Source: Actinomycetes bacterium
Lineage (GTDB): Bacteria; Actinomycetota; Actinomycetes; Actinomycetales; Cellulomonadaceae
Direction of reading: 5' to 3'
DNA: 6,093 bases
NCBI GenBank assembly: GCA_023424135.1
Contig: JAFAEH010000138.1
Location: forward strand, 1-6,093
Part shown: piece after piece, positions 1 to 5,991 of the stretch
Position numbering within the stretch: position 1 is the first letter of the stretch
Layout of the letters: each line of letters opens with the position of its first letter
The notes under the pieces: model-generated
Databases searched by the model: none
Told to the model about the DNA's origin: nothing
What the model saw: the letters and a program-made list of their open reading frames with translations, nothing else
Made by a program: the position numbers and the translations under genes

Positions 1-1
1 C

Positions 2-1498
2 GGGGGCGGGGCGCCCGCGCGGCCGCCCCCCCCGACCGCAGGTCCCATCACTGTGCCCGTTGAGAGCCGGGTCATCGGCAACGAGGTCGTCCTGCGCGGC
101 GACGTCGGCTACGACGACCCCGTGGACCTGTCGATCGAGACGGGCGACCTCGGTGGCCCGGCGGTCGTGACGGGCCAGGTCAAGGAGGTCGGGGCGACGG
201 TCGACGCCGCGTCGGTCGTGCTGGAGGTCGTCGGACGGCCCGTCATCGCCCTGCCGGGCGACCTGCCGACCTACCGCACGCTGCGCGCCGGTGTGTCCGG
301 GCCCGACGTGCAGCAGCTCAAGGCGGCGCTGCACGCCGTCGGCATCGACGCCGGCGACCCGGCGAACCCGACCTACGACTCGACGACCGCCGCGGCCGTG
401 CGGGCGCTCTACCAGAAGGTCGGGTACGAGCCGCCGAGCGCCGGTGAGGAGTCCCAGGCCTCCCTCGAGGCGGCCCAGGAGGGTGTGACGCAGGCCGAGG
501 CGGGCGTGCGCAGCGCGCAGGCGGCGCTGAACGCGGCGTCCCAGGCGTCGGGCGGCACCCCGGTCGCCGACCTGGACGGGGCCGTGCGTGTCGCCGAGGC
601 GCAGCTCGCGTTCCTGACCGAGCAGTGCGCCAAGCCCGCCGACGAGCGCGACCCGTCGATCATGAGCTGCGGGTCGCCGGCGTTCGTGCAGGCGGACGCC
701 GACGTCAACACGGCCCGGGCCGCGCGTGCCGCGGCCGACGTCGCACCGGACACCTCGGCGGAGCGGGAGGGCGTGCGTGCCGCGCAGGACCAGCTCACCG
801 CCGCCAAGAGGTCGCTCGGCGAGGCGCAGACCGCGGCCGTCACCCCGCTGCCCGCCACCGAGATCGTCTACCTGCCGTCGCTGCCGCGGCGCGTCGACGC
901 CGTCGCGGTCACCCGCGGCGGCCTCGTCAAGGACGCGTTCATGAGCGTCTCCGGCGCGACCGTGCAGATCTCGGCGTCGGCGTCCCGCGCGGACGCCGAG
1001 CTGCTCGCACCGGGCACGACCGGCACCATCTCGGTCGACGGCACGGACGTCACCGTCACCGTCGCCGAGGTCACCGACGCGAAGAAGTCCGAGTCGGGCG
1101 AGTCGGGTGCGACGAGCGGCGACCGGCGCACCGTGCTGTTCACGGTCGGTGAGCTGACGCCCGAGCAGCTCGCGGCGCTGCAGGGCAGCAACGTGCGCGT
1201 GCGCGTGCCCGTCAGCTCCACCGACGGCGAGGTGCTCGCGGTCCCGCTCGCGGCGCTCACCGCGGGCCCGGGCGGCGAGAGCCGCATCGAGCTCGTGGAG
1301 GACGGCACGAGCCGACTCGTCGAGGTGACGACCGGCCTGGCGGCCTCCGGATTCGTCGAGATCGCCGACTCGAAGGAGCCGATCGAGGCGGGCGACCTCG
1401 TGGTCGTCGGCGTCGAGCAGGAGAAGACGACCGCCACGGGCGACGAGGAGAGCGACGGGGCCGCGGACGAGGGGTCCGACGCCGGGGAGGACGAGTGA
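2..1498 (+). CDS. Efflux-type periplasmic adaptor with peptidoglycan-binding domain (5' partial)
   Basis: This is the adaptor subunit of an ABC export or cell-envelope system, expected to be anchored in the membrane and to act outside it with the ATPase and permease encoded next. The frame is open to the window edge and the residues before the GTG at 53 look like part of the protein (a proline-rich linker, then TVPVESRVIG). The real start, signal or anchor helix therefore probably lies upstream, and 53 is only an internal codon. Numbering from 53: a beta-rich segment at 1-66; a PG_binding_1-like domain at about 73-125 (LRAGVSGPDVQQLKAAL, then YDSTTAAAVRALY); an Ala/Glu/Gln-rich probable coiled coil at 134-165 and 213-262, with two cysteines (191, 206) between; beta-rich HlyD/MacA-like domains at about 270-455; and an acidic tail. 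The stop overlaps the next start (GTGA). The family call is firm; the exported substrate is unknown. Confidence 0.88.
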   Translation, partial: GGGAPARPPPPTAGPITVPVESRVIGNEVVLRGDVGYDDPVDLSIETGDLGGPAVVTGQVKEVGATVDAASVVLEVVGRPVIALPGDLPTYRTLRAGVSGPDVQQLKAALHAVGIDAGDPANPTYDSTTAAAVRALYQKVGYEPPSAGEESQASLEAAQEGVTQAEAGVRSAQAALNAASQASGGTPVADLDGAVRVAEAQLAFLTEQCAKPADERDPSIMSCGSPAFVQADADVNTARAARAAADVAPDTSAEREGVRAAQDQLTAAKRSLGEAQTAAVTPLPATEIVYLPSLPRRVDAVAVTRGGLVKDAFMSVSGATVQISASASRADAELLAPGTTGTISVDGTDVTVTVAEVTDAKKSESGESGATSGDRRTVLFTVGELTPEQLAALQGSNVRVRVPVSSTDGEVLAVPLAALTAGPGGESRIELVEDGTSRLVEVTTGLAASGFVEIADSKEPIEAGDLVVVGVEQEKTTATGDEESDGAADEGSDAGEDE

Positions 1499-2214
1499 CG
1501 GTCCTCGACCTGCTCGACGAGGAGCAGGACGCGGGCGCCGTCCCCCCGGTCGTCGAGCTGCGCGGCACGGCCCGTGCGTTCCCCGGCGACCCGCCGGTGC
1601 ACGCGCTGCACCCGGCGGACCTGCAGGTGCACGCGGGTGAGTACCTGTCGGTCGTCGGCCCGTCCGGCTCCGGCAAGTCGACCCTGCTGCACCTGCTCGG
1701 CCTGCTGGACCGCCCGTCGGACGGCGAGTACCTGCTCGACGGCATCCCGACCGCGCACGCGAGCGAGCGGGAGCGCGCCGCCCTGCGCGCCGGGCACATC
1801 GGGTTCGTGTTCCAGGCGTTCCACCTGCTGCCGCACCGCACGGTCCTGGAGAACGTGCTGCTCGCGACGATCTACAGCGGGGTGCCGCGCGACGAGCGCC
1901 GCGACCGCGCCGTCGAGGCGCTCGCCCGGGTCGGCCTGTCCCACCGCATGGACTTCCGGCCGACGGTCCTGTCCGGCGGCGAACGTCAGCGCGCCGCCGT
2001 CGCCCGGGCCGTCGTCTCCCACCCGCGCGTGCTGCTCGCCGACGAGCCCACCGGCAACCTGGACTCGGAGAGCACCGACGCGGTCCTCGCGCTGTTCGAC
2101 GAGCTGCACGCCGACGGCCTGACGCTGCTGGTCATCACCCACGAGGACGAGGTGTCGGCGCGCGCCCAGCGGCGCGTGCGGATCACCGACGGCCACCTGC
2201 GGGAGATCACATGA
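1495..2214 (+). CDS. ABC transporter ATP-binding protein, MacB/LolD type
   Basis: This 239-residue cytoplasmic ATPase should drive the permease encoded immediately downstream. All the motifs of a functional ABC nucleotide-binding domain are present: Walker A GPSGSGKS at 55-62, Q-loop glutamine 107 (VFQAFHLLP), signature LSGGERQR at 159-166, Walker B VLLADEP at 179-185 with catalytic Glu184, D-loop GNLD at 187-190, and switch histidine 216. The FQAFHLLP and DEPTGNLDS wording is typical of the MacB/LolD/FtsE group that pairs with FtsX-fold permeases. The N-terminal 20 residues are an acidic extension ahead of the core. The GTG start at 1495 overlaps the adaptor stop. A GGGGAGG ribosome site at 1484-1490, 4 bases ahead, supports this start and implies translational coupling. 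Length and motifs are normal; the substrate cannot be read from this subunit. Confidence 0.95.
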   Translation: MTVLDLLDEEQDAGAVPPVVELRGTARAFPGDPPVHALHPADLQVHAGEYLSVVGPSGSGKSTLLHLLGLLDRPSDGEYLLDGIPTAHASERERAALRAGHIGFVFQAFHLLPHRTVLENVLLATIYSGVPRDERRDRAVEALARVGLSHRMDFRPTVLSGGERQRAAVARAVVSHPRVLLADEPTGNLDSESTDAVLALFDELHADGLTLLVITHEDEVSARAQRRVRITDGHLREIT

Positions 2215-3458
2215 CGGCCGTCGCGCAGCGCGTGCGGCGCACCGACCGGTTCGGCGTGAGCGACCTGCTGGCGGAGGCCGCCGCAGGCATCGGTGCACGC
2301 CCGGGCCGCCTCGTCCTGACCATCCTCGGCACGGTGCTCGGCATCGCGTCGGTCGTCGTGACGGTCGGCCTCGCGCAGACCGCGGCCGGTCAGATCAACA
2401 AGCAGTTCGACGCGGTCGCCGCCACGCAGGCCGTCGCCAAGCCCGCCACGAGCTGGGGCATGGACGGCAACGAGCGCGCGCTGGGCACCCTGCCCTGGGA
2501 CGCACCGGACCGTGCCGAGCGCCTCAACGGCGTCGAGGCCGCGGCGCTGGTCTCGGAGATCGACCTCGGCGAGCTCGACGTCACCGCGGTCCCGGTGCAC
2601 GACCCGTCCGCGGCCCGGACCAGCAGCCCGTCGGTCGTGGCGACGAGCGCGCACGCGCTCGAGGCGCTCGACGGGCACGTCGTCCAGGGGCGGTACTTCG
2701 ACACCGGGCACGACGCGCGCGCGGACCGGGTCGTCGTGCTGGGGGCCGACGCGGCCGAACGTCTCGGTGTCGTGCGCGTCGACCGGCAGCCGTCGATCTT
2801 CATCGGCGAGCGCGCCTACCAGGTGATCGGTGTGATCGACGGGGTCGTGCGACGCACGGACCTGCTGTCCTCGGTCATCCTCCCGAACGGGACGGCCCGT
2901 GCGGACCTCGGCCTGACCACGCCGCAGGAGCTGCACCTGCACCTCGCGGTCGCGGCGGGCCCGGTCGTCGGGTCGCAGCTGCCGGTCGCGCTCGACCCGA
3001 ACTCCCCCGACGGGATCGACGTGCAGGTGCCGCCCGCGACGTCGTCGGTGCGCCAGAGCGTCCAGGCGGACATCAACACGATCTTCCTGGCGCTCGGCGG
3101 GGTCGCGCTGCTCATCGGCGGTGTCGGCATCGCGAACGTCACGCTGCTCTCGGTGCTCGAACGTGTCGGGGAGATCGGCCTGCGCCGGGCGCTGGGCGCC
3201 ACGCGGCGCCAGATCGCCGCACAGTTCATGGTGGAGTCGATCGTCGTGGGCCTGCTGGGCGGGCTCGTGGGCGCGGCCCTCGGCGTCGCGGTCGTGACGA
3301 TCGTGTCCGCCGCGCAGGACTGGACGCCGATCCTCGACCTGCGGATGGTCGGTGTCGCGGCGCTCGCCGGCGGTGTCATCGGTCTGCTCGCCGGGCTGTA
3401 CCCGTCGCTCAAGGCCGCGTCGATCGAGCCGATCTCGGCGCTGCGCGGCGGCGTCTGA
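2211..3458 (+). CDS. ABC transporter permease, MacB/FtsX family
   Basis: This 415-residue membrane subunit has the MacB layout. There is one N-terminal helix at about 34-56. A large extracytoplasmic domain follows (about 60-288; MacB_PCD-like, including VVQGRYFD at 157-164 and VVVLGADAAERLG at 174-186). Three C-terminal helices lie at about 291-316, 341-366 and 378-398. The cytoplasmic loop between helices 2 and 3 carries ERVGEIGLRRALGATRRQI, the classic FtsX-family ATPase-contact motif, and the protein ends with the usual YPSLKAASIEPISALR. The ATG overlaps the ATPase stop (ATGA), with GGGAG at 2201-2205 as ribosome site. MacB-type systems work by mechanotransmission, moving an adaptor rather than passing substrate through the membrane; here the partner would be the PG-binding adaptor upstream. 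Macrolide export is not implied. Unlike classical MacB, the ATPase is a separate polypeptide, which is usual in Gram-positive bacteria. Confidence 0.95.
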   Translation: MTAVAQRVRRTDRFGVSDLLAEAAAGIGARPGRLVLTILGTVLGIASVVVTVGLAQTAAGQINKQFDAVAATQAVAKPATSWGMDGNERALGTLPWDAPDRAERLNGVEAAALVSEIDLGELDVTAVPVHDPSAARTSSPSVVATSAHALEALDGHVVQGRYFDTGHDARADRVVVLGADAAERLGVVRVDRQPSIFIGERAYQVIGVIDGVVRRTDLLSSVILPNGTARADLGLTTPQELHLHLAVAAGPVVGSQLPVALDPNSPDGIDVQVPPATSSVRQSVQADINTIFLALGGVALLIGGVGIANVTLLSVLERVGEIGLRRALGATRRQIAAQFMVESIVVGLLGGLVGAALGVAVVTIVSAAQDWTPILDLRMVGVAALAGGVIGLLAGLYPSLKAASIEPISALRGGV

Positions 3459-3478
3459 CGCCGCGCAGGCCGCACGAC

Positions 3479-3525
3479 CTGCGGTCGGGACCGCCCAGTC
3501 GGGGGACGGGCGGTCCCGGCCGCGG
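3479..3525. terminator. Hairpin between convergent genes, probable bidirectional terminator
   Basis: The arms CTGCGGTCGGGACCGCCC (3479-3496) and GGGCGGTCCCGGCCGCGG (3508-3525) pair over 18 positions with two G-U wobbles, closing an 11-base loop. The innermost 11 pairs are perfect. It begins 20 bases past the permease stop and ends 38 bases from the stop of the convergent exonuclease gene, so it can serve both. No T-run follows on either strand. This is common for actinobacterial terminators, but it makes the functional call an inference. Confidence 0.75.
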
Positions 3526-3563
3526 CCCGCTGCGGCGCGGTCCGGTCGGGGCCTGCCGGTCCG

Positions 3564-4376
3564 TCAGATGTCGTACTCGACGACCAGCGGCGCGTGGTCG
3601 GAGAACCGCGCGTCGTACGTCGGTGCGCGGTCGACGGTCACGGTACGTGCGAGGTCCGCGAGCGCGGGTGTCGCGAGCTGGTAGTCGATGCGCCAGCCTG
3701 CGTCGTTGTCGAACGCCTGCCCCCGCCACGACCACCACGTGAACGGCCCGGGCCCCTCGCCCCCGTGCTCACGGCCGAGGTCACGCCACCCGAGGTCGTC
3801 GAACCACCGGTCGAGGTAGGCGCGCTCCTGCGGCAGGAACCCGGCCTTCTTGACGTTGCCGCGCCAGTTCTTGATGTCGACCTCGCGGTGCGCGATGTTC
3901 ACGTCGCCCGCGACAACCACCGCACCCCCACCCGCGGCGAGCGCCTCGAGGCGCGCCGTCACGTGCTCGAGGAACGCGTACTTCTCGTCCATCGACGGCG
4001 TCCCCGCCGTCCCGGAGTGCAGGTACGCGGACACGACCGTGAGCGCACGTGCCGCGTGCCCGTCGTCACCGGGCACCTCGAGGTCCGCCTCGACCCACCG
4101 CCCGACGTCGCCGGTCACCCCCGTTCCGAGCCCGATGCGCACGGCACTCATCGGCAGCCGCGTCGCGATCGCGACACCCGCCCGGCCCTTGGCGTGCCCC
4201 GCCTCGTGCGCGAGGTGCCACTCGCCGGGCGGGAGGTGGTCGGCCAGGATCTCGTCGCTGCCCCGCACCTCCTGCAGCAGCAGGACGTCCGGCTTGCGGA
4301 CGTCGAGCCACTCCCCCATGCCGCGCCGGAACGCGGCCCTGATCCCGTTGACGTTGACCGTGGCGATCGTGAGCAC
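3564..4376 (-). CDS. xth: Exodeoxyribonuclease III (AP endonuclease)
   Basis: This 270-residue enzyme of the endonuclease/exonuclease/phosphatase fold cleaves DNA at abasic sites and removes nucleotides 3' to 5' from duplex ends in base excision repair. The family's active-site residues can all be placed: Asn8 in TVNVNGIRA, metal-binding Glu36 in LLLQE, Tyr118 in SAYLHSG, Asp158 and Asn160 in AGDVNIAH, Asp231 in RIDYQL, and the terminal Asp260-His261 pair in FSDHAP. NWRGNVKKAGF and ERAYLDRW are also typical of the XthA branch. Length matches the family. The start is GTG at 4376; an AGGA 7 bases upstream (plus-strand 4384-4387) supports it, and the protein's first strand begins right there (MLTIATVNVNG). 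The gene converges on the ABC operon and ends by the shared hairpin. A broken minus-strand gene ends at 4381, so the exonuclease may once have been second in an operon. No clear promoter was identified. Confidence 0.96.
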   Translation of the reverse strand: MLTIATVNVNGIRAAFRRGMGEWLDVRKPDVLLLQEVRGSDEILADHLPPGEWHLAHEAGHAKGRAGVAIATRLPMSAVRIGLGTGVTGDVGRWVEADLEVPGDDGHAARALTVVSAYLHSGTAGTPSMDEKYAFLEHVTARLEALAAGGGAVVVAGDVNIAHREVDIKNWRGNVKKAGFLPQERAYLDRWFDDLGWRDLGREHGGEGPGPFTWWSWRGQAFDNDAGWRIDYQLATPALADLARTVTVDRAPTYDARFSDHAPLVVEYDI

Positions 4377-4380
4377 GCGG

Positions 4381-4607
4381 TCATCCTGCCCCAGCCCACC
4401 GACATCGCGTCATCTCACCGCCTTCGACTCGCCTCGTCACCCACACGGTGACGAGCTCGCGCAGGAGCGCGGAGGTCCGTGCGGGTGGAAGATCGTTCCA
4501 GCCGACGAGCAGCACCTCCGCGGCCTCCCCGCGTTCTCGACGACCTGCGTCGTCCCGGCGAGGTCGCGGAGGGTCGCCCGCGCGCGGCCCAGCTCGGCGA
4601 GTCCGTC
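4381..4607 (-). pseudogene. Remnant of an unrecognised gene with an apparent one-base deletion
   Basis: Product not recognised. Two adjacent minus-strand stretches look coding but are in different frames. The first (4607 down to about 4531) reads DGLAELGRARATLRDL, then AGTTQVVENAG; all but one of its 25 codons end in G or C. The second (from 4527 down) reads EAAEVLLVGWNDLPPA, then RTSALLRELVTVW. They join without a gap if one base is restored in the C-run at 4527-4530 (a G-run on the coding strand), giving VVENAGEAAEVLLVGW. Codon use loosens after about 4437, so the original end may lie before the in-frame TGA at 4381. No start was found. Further upstream (about 4615-4740) only weakly coding-like sequence is seen, in another frame. 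It could be a decayed gene, an assembly error in an intact gene upstream of the exonuclease, or chance open frames in GC-rich DNA. Confidence 0.4.
4384..4387 (-). promoter_or_regulatory. Ribosome binding site of the exonuclease III gene
   Basis: On the minus strand AGGA lies 7 bases before the GTG start at 4376. The last three bases of the open frame coming from upstream (TGA, 4381-4383) directly follow this AGGA. Any ribosome finishing that upstream frame would therefore stop next to the site, an arrangement favouring coupling. Confidence 0.55.
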
Positions 4608-4720
4608 GCGCCGCGGTGTACGAGTCCTCTGGGATCAGGCCTCGCTCTTGCGAGAAGGTCTGGCGCGTCGGTGGTGCCGTGGCGCCAGCGAGCGCGACCG
4701 ACGCGCAGCGGCGCACCGCG

Positions 4721-5467
4721 GTGACGTCCGGTGTGCGGGTGGCACGTGCGGCCTCGGCTGCGACGAGGTCACAGACCGTCGGGAGCTACGCGAGCACGGC
4801 GCCCTCGACGTCCGGCAAGTCCGCGTTCGGCAAGGACGACCCGATCGGCACCACCGTCACCGGCACCATCATCGACACGCACGTCCGCCAGCAGACGAAG
4901 TTCGAGGACGGGTCCCCCTTGACCTGGGAGAACGGCGACCGCGCATGCAGCTCGTCGTCACCGCCCAGACCGACCAGCGCATCCCCGGCGAGCCCGACAC
5001 GACGGCACCCGCTCCATCTACGTCAAGGGCTCCAAGGCGCCCGGCTCGCGCTCCCTGCACGACGCCGTAGGCTCGGCCGTGCAGGCCGGGGCCGACGGCC
5101 TCAAGCCCGGCGGAACCCTCACCGTCCAGCGCGTCGGGACCGAGCCGCCCAGGACCCGCGGGTACAACGACAGCAAGCTGTGGGCCGCCAGCTACACGGC
5201 ACCCGACCCGGCCGCCGCGTCCGCCGGCTTCCTGGGCACGGCCGCCGCGTCCGCCGGCTTCCTGGGCACGGCCCCCGCGTCCGCCCCTGTGCCGGCCGCA
5301 CAGCCCGCTCCGGTCGTCCACCCGCAGCCCAGCCTGCGACACCGGCCCTGCCGGCAACGCCCGCGACTGCAGCACCCGGCGGCGCGCCCACGCCCGCGGC
5401 ACAGGCGAAGTCCCTCGCCGCGCTCGGCCTCGACGCCTCCGTCGTCGCCATGCTCATCGCCTCCTGA
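4721..5467 (+). pseudogene. Phage- or island-type hypothetical gene with three apparent -1 frameshifts
   Basis: One protein of about 235-250 residues can be followed through four segments in three frames. It starts with STSGKSAFGKDDPIGTTVTG, then VRQQTKFEDG and PLTWENGD (to 4939). It continues as PRMQLVVTAQTDQRIPGEPD (to about 4998). The third segment is DGTRSIYVKGSKAPGSRSLHD, then GGTLTVQRVGTEPP and YNDSKLWAASYTAPDP (from 5001 to about 5320). The last is PATPALPATPATAAPGG, then AQAKSLAALGLDASVVAMLI, ending at TGA 5465-5467. Each join needs one base added: near 4938-4944 (C-run), near 4998-5000, and between about 5304 and 5325. The three shifts together restore the starting frame, so an unbroken but meaningless frame also spans the region. 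The start is unclear; in-frame GTGs lie at 4721, 4733 and 4739, none with a convincing ribosome site. From memory, GKDDPIGTTVTG and the KGSK/VGTEPP blocks resemble small uncharacterised proteins of actinobacterial phages and integrated elements. This is unverified and no biochemical role is claimed. Confidence 0.6.
5211..5270 (+). repeat. Exact 30-bp tandem duplication (AAASAGFLGT twice)
   Basis: Bases 5211-5240 and 5241-5270 are identical. A third, imperfect half-copy runs from 5271 to 5285. The unit is ten codons long and, in the frame used by this part of the broken gene, encodes AAASAGFLGT twice, just before the Ala/Pro-rich tail. A perfect in-frame duplication suggests a recent event, for instance polymerase slippage. 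Confidence 0.95.
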
Positions 5468-5481
5468 CCGAGGCACCCCGC

Positions 5482-5498
5482 GCGCGCAACCGGCGCGC
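5482..5498 (+). terminator. Weak GC hairpin after the broken phage-like gene
   Basis: GCGCGC (5482-5487) and GCGCGC (5493-5498) can pair across a 5-base loop, 14 bases past the TGA at 5465-5467. The stem is only 6 bp, no T-run follows, and such short GC inverted repeats are frequent by chance here. Confidence 0.2.
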
Positions 5499-5550
5499 CA
5501 CCGCCCGTTCGACCCGGGGCGCGGGGACCACGCACCAGCACTGCACCACT

Positions 5551-5567
5551 GAGGAGCCATCGCGGTG
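5551..5567 (+). promoter_or_regulatory. Orphan ribosome site and GTG start
   Basis: GAGGAG (5551-5556) stands 8 bases before GTG (5565-5567), which opens a frame reading MTHYYDIYPPRARGP. The frame stays open to 6086, but beyond about codon 8 it runs antisense to the membrane-protein gene and across the IS end, and its residues look like a frame shadow. This may be the surviving start of a plus-strand gene that followed the phage-like gene, cut off at a junction near 5585-5600. A coincidence is also possible. Confidence 0.35.
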
Positions 5568-5584
5568 ACGCATTACTACGACAT

Positions 5585-5967
5585 CTACCCTCCACGGGCA
5601 CGCGGACCCTTGACGGCCCACCCAAGGGTCCGCGCGGCAGGTATCACCATGACCCAGACCGCGCCGGCCCCGAGCCCCGCCAAGGCAAACCGTCCCCAGA
5701 GCGATTCCGGAGGACGATTGATCGCGAAGGCGATCGTCAACCCGACCCAGACGATGAGCGATGCCGCCGCGATGCCCCTTACCCATCGCTCGGCCGCACC
5801 GCCAGCAGCGGGAAGGCGCGGTGCGCGCTTCCTCGACTCAACCATGCCGAGGGTTGCCGCCTCGACGTCCGCTTCAAGAGCTGTGCGCGCGTTGCCGTCT
5901 GGCAGTTTCTCGAGGATTCGCAGGTCGCGCTCGATTCTTGCCGCCGTCCGCCCCTCCTCGCTAAAGC
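5585..5967 (-). pseudogene. Small two-helix membrane protein gene, 5' end lost at an IS boundary
   Basis: The minus-strand frame gives 126 residues from the IS boundary to TAG at 5585-5587. The first 40 residues are charged and probably helical (ARIERDLRILEKLPDGNAR, then TALEADVEAATLG). A Met at 5843-5845 follows, then basic residues. Two hydrophobic helices come next: GIAAASLIVWVGLTIAFAIN (5777-5718) and roughly WGRFALAGLGAGAVWVMVIP (5696-5637), followed by a short basic tail. The coding look extends upstream of the Met right up to 5967, where an ISL3-like terminal sequence begins, so the native start was probably separated by the insertion. If the Met at 5845 is the start, an 86-residue protein would survive. 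I do not recognise the family. Codons such as AGA, AAA, ATA, CTT and GAA are much more frequent than in the ABC or exonuclease genes, pointing to foreign origin. Confidence 0.6.
5601..5634. repeat. Perfect 12-bp inverted repeat at the 3' end of the membrane-protein gene
   Basis: CGCGGACCCTTG (5601-5612) and CAAGGGTCCGCG (5623-5634) are exact complements around a 10-base loop. On the minus strand it covers the last codons of the membrane-protein gene (about TLGWAVKGPRA), ending 13 bases before its stop codon. It could be a terminator overlapping a gene end, or a protein-binding or recombination site; no T-run is present. Confidence 0.7.
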
Positions 5968-5990
5968 GGCTCTTCGCCGATTCGGTGGGG
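5968..5990 (+). repeat. Putative terminal inverted repeat of the IS
   Basis: The 23 bases begin GGCTCTTCGCCGATTCGG and end GTGGGG. They sit immediately outside the transposase stop codon and exactly where the neighbouring membrane-protein frame stops making protein-like sense. The inner limit is uncertain because the partner repeat is not in the window. Confidence 0.6.
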
Positions 5991-5991
5991 A

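Noticed and set aside
53..55. GTG at 53 as the true start of the adaptor gene
   Set aside because: The frame is open to the window edge, no ribosome site precedes it, and no room remains for a signal or anchor helix, so the gene more likely begins upstream.
868..2298. Long minus-strand open frame opposite the adaptor and ATPase genes
   Set aside because: It is antisense to two well-supported genes with complete motifs. Its Arg/Ala/Ser-rich translation, lacking any domain, is the usual mirror of GC3-rich coding DNA.
1986..2942. Minus-strand open frame opposite the ATPase and permease
   Set aside because: Low-complexity Arg/Asp/Val-rich translation with no motif; a shadow of the permease gene.
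3594..4451. Plus-strand open frame across the exonuclease gene
   Set aside because: The minus strand carries every catalytic motif of exonuclease III here; the plus frame is an antisense shadow.
4448..5467. Continuous 339-codon plus-strand frame taken as one protein
   Set aside because: Its middle (about 4943-5320) is Arg/Pro-rich nonsense, while convincing protein sequence continues in the two other frames. The frame stays open only because three -1 shifts cancel.
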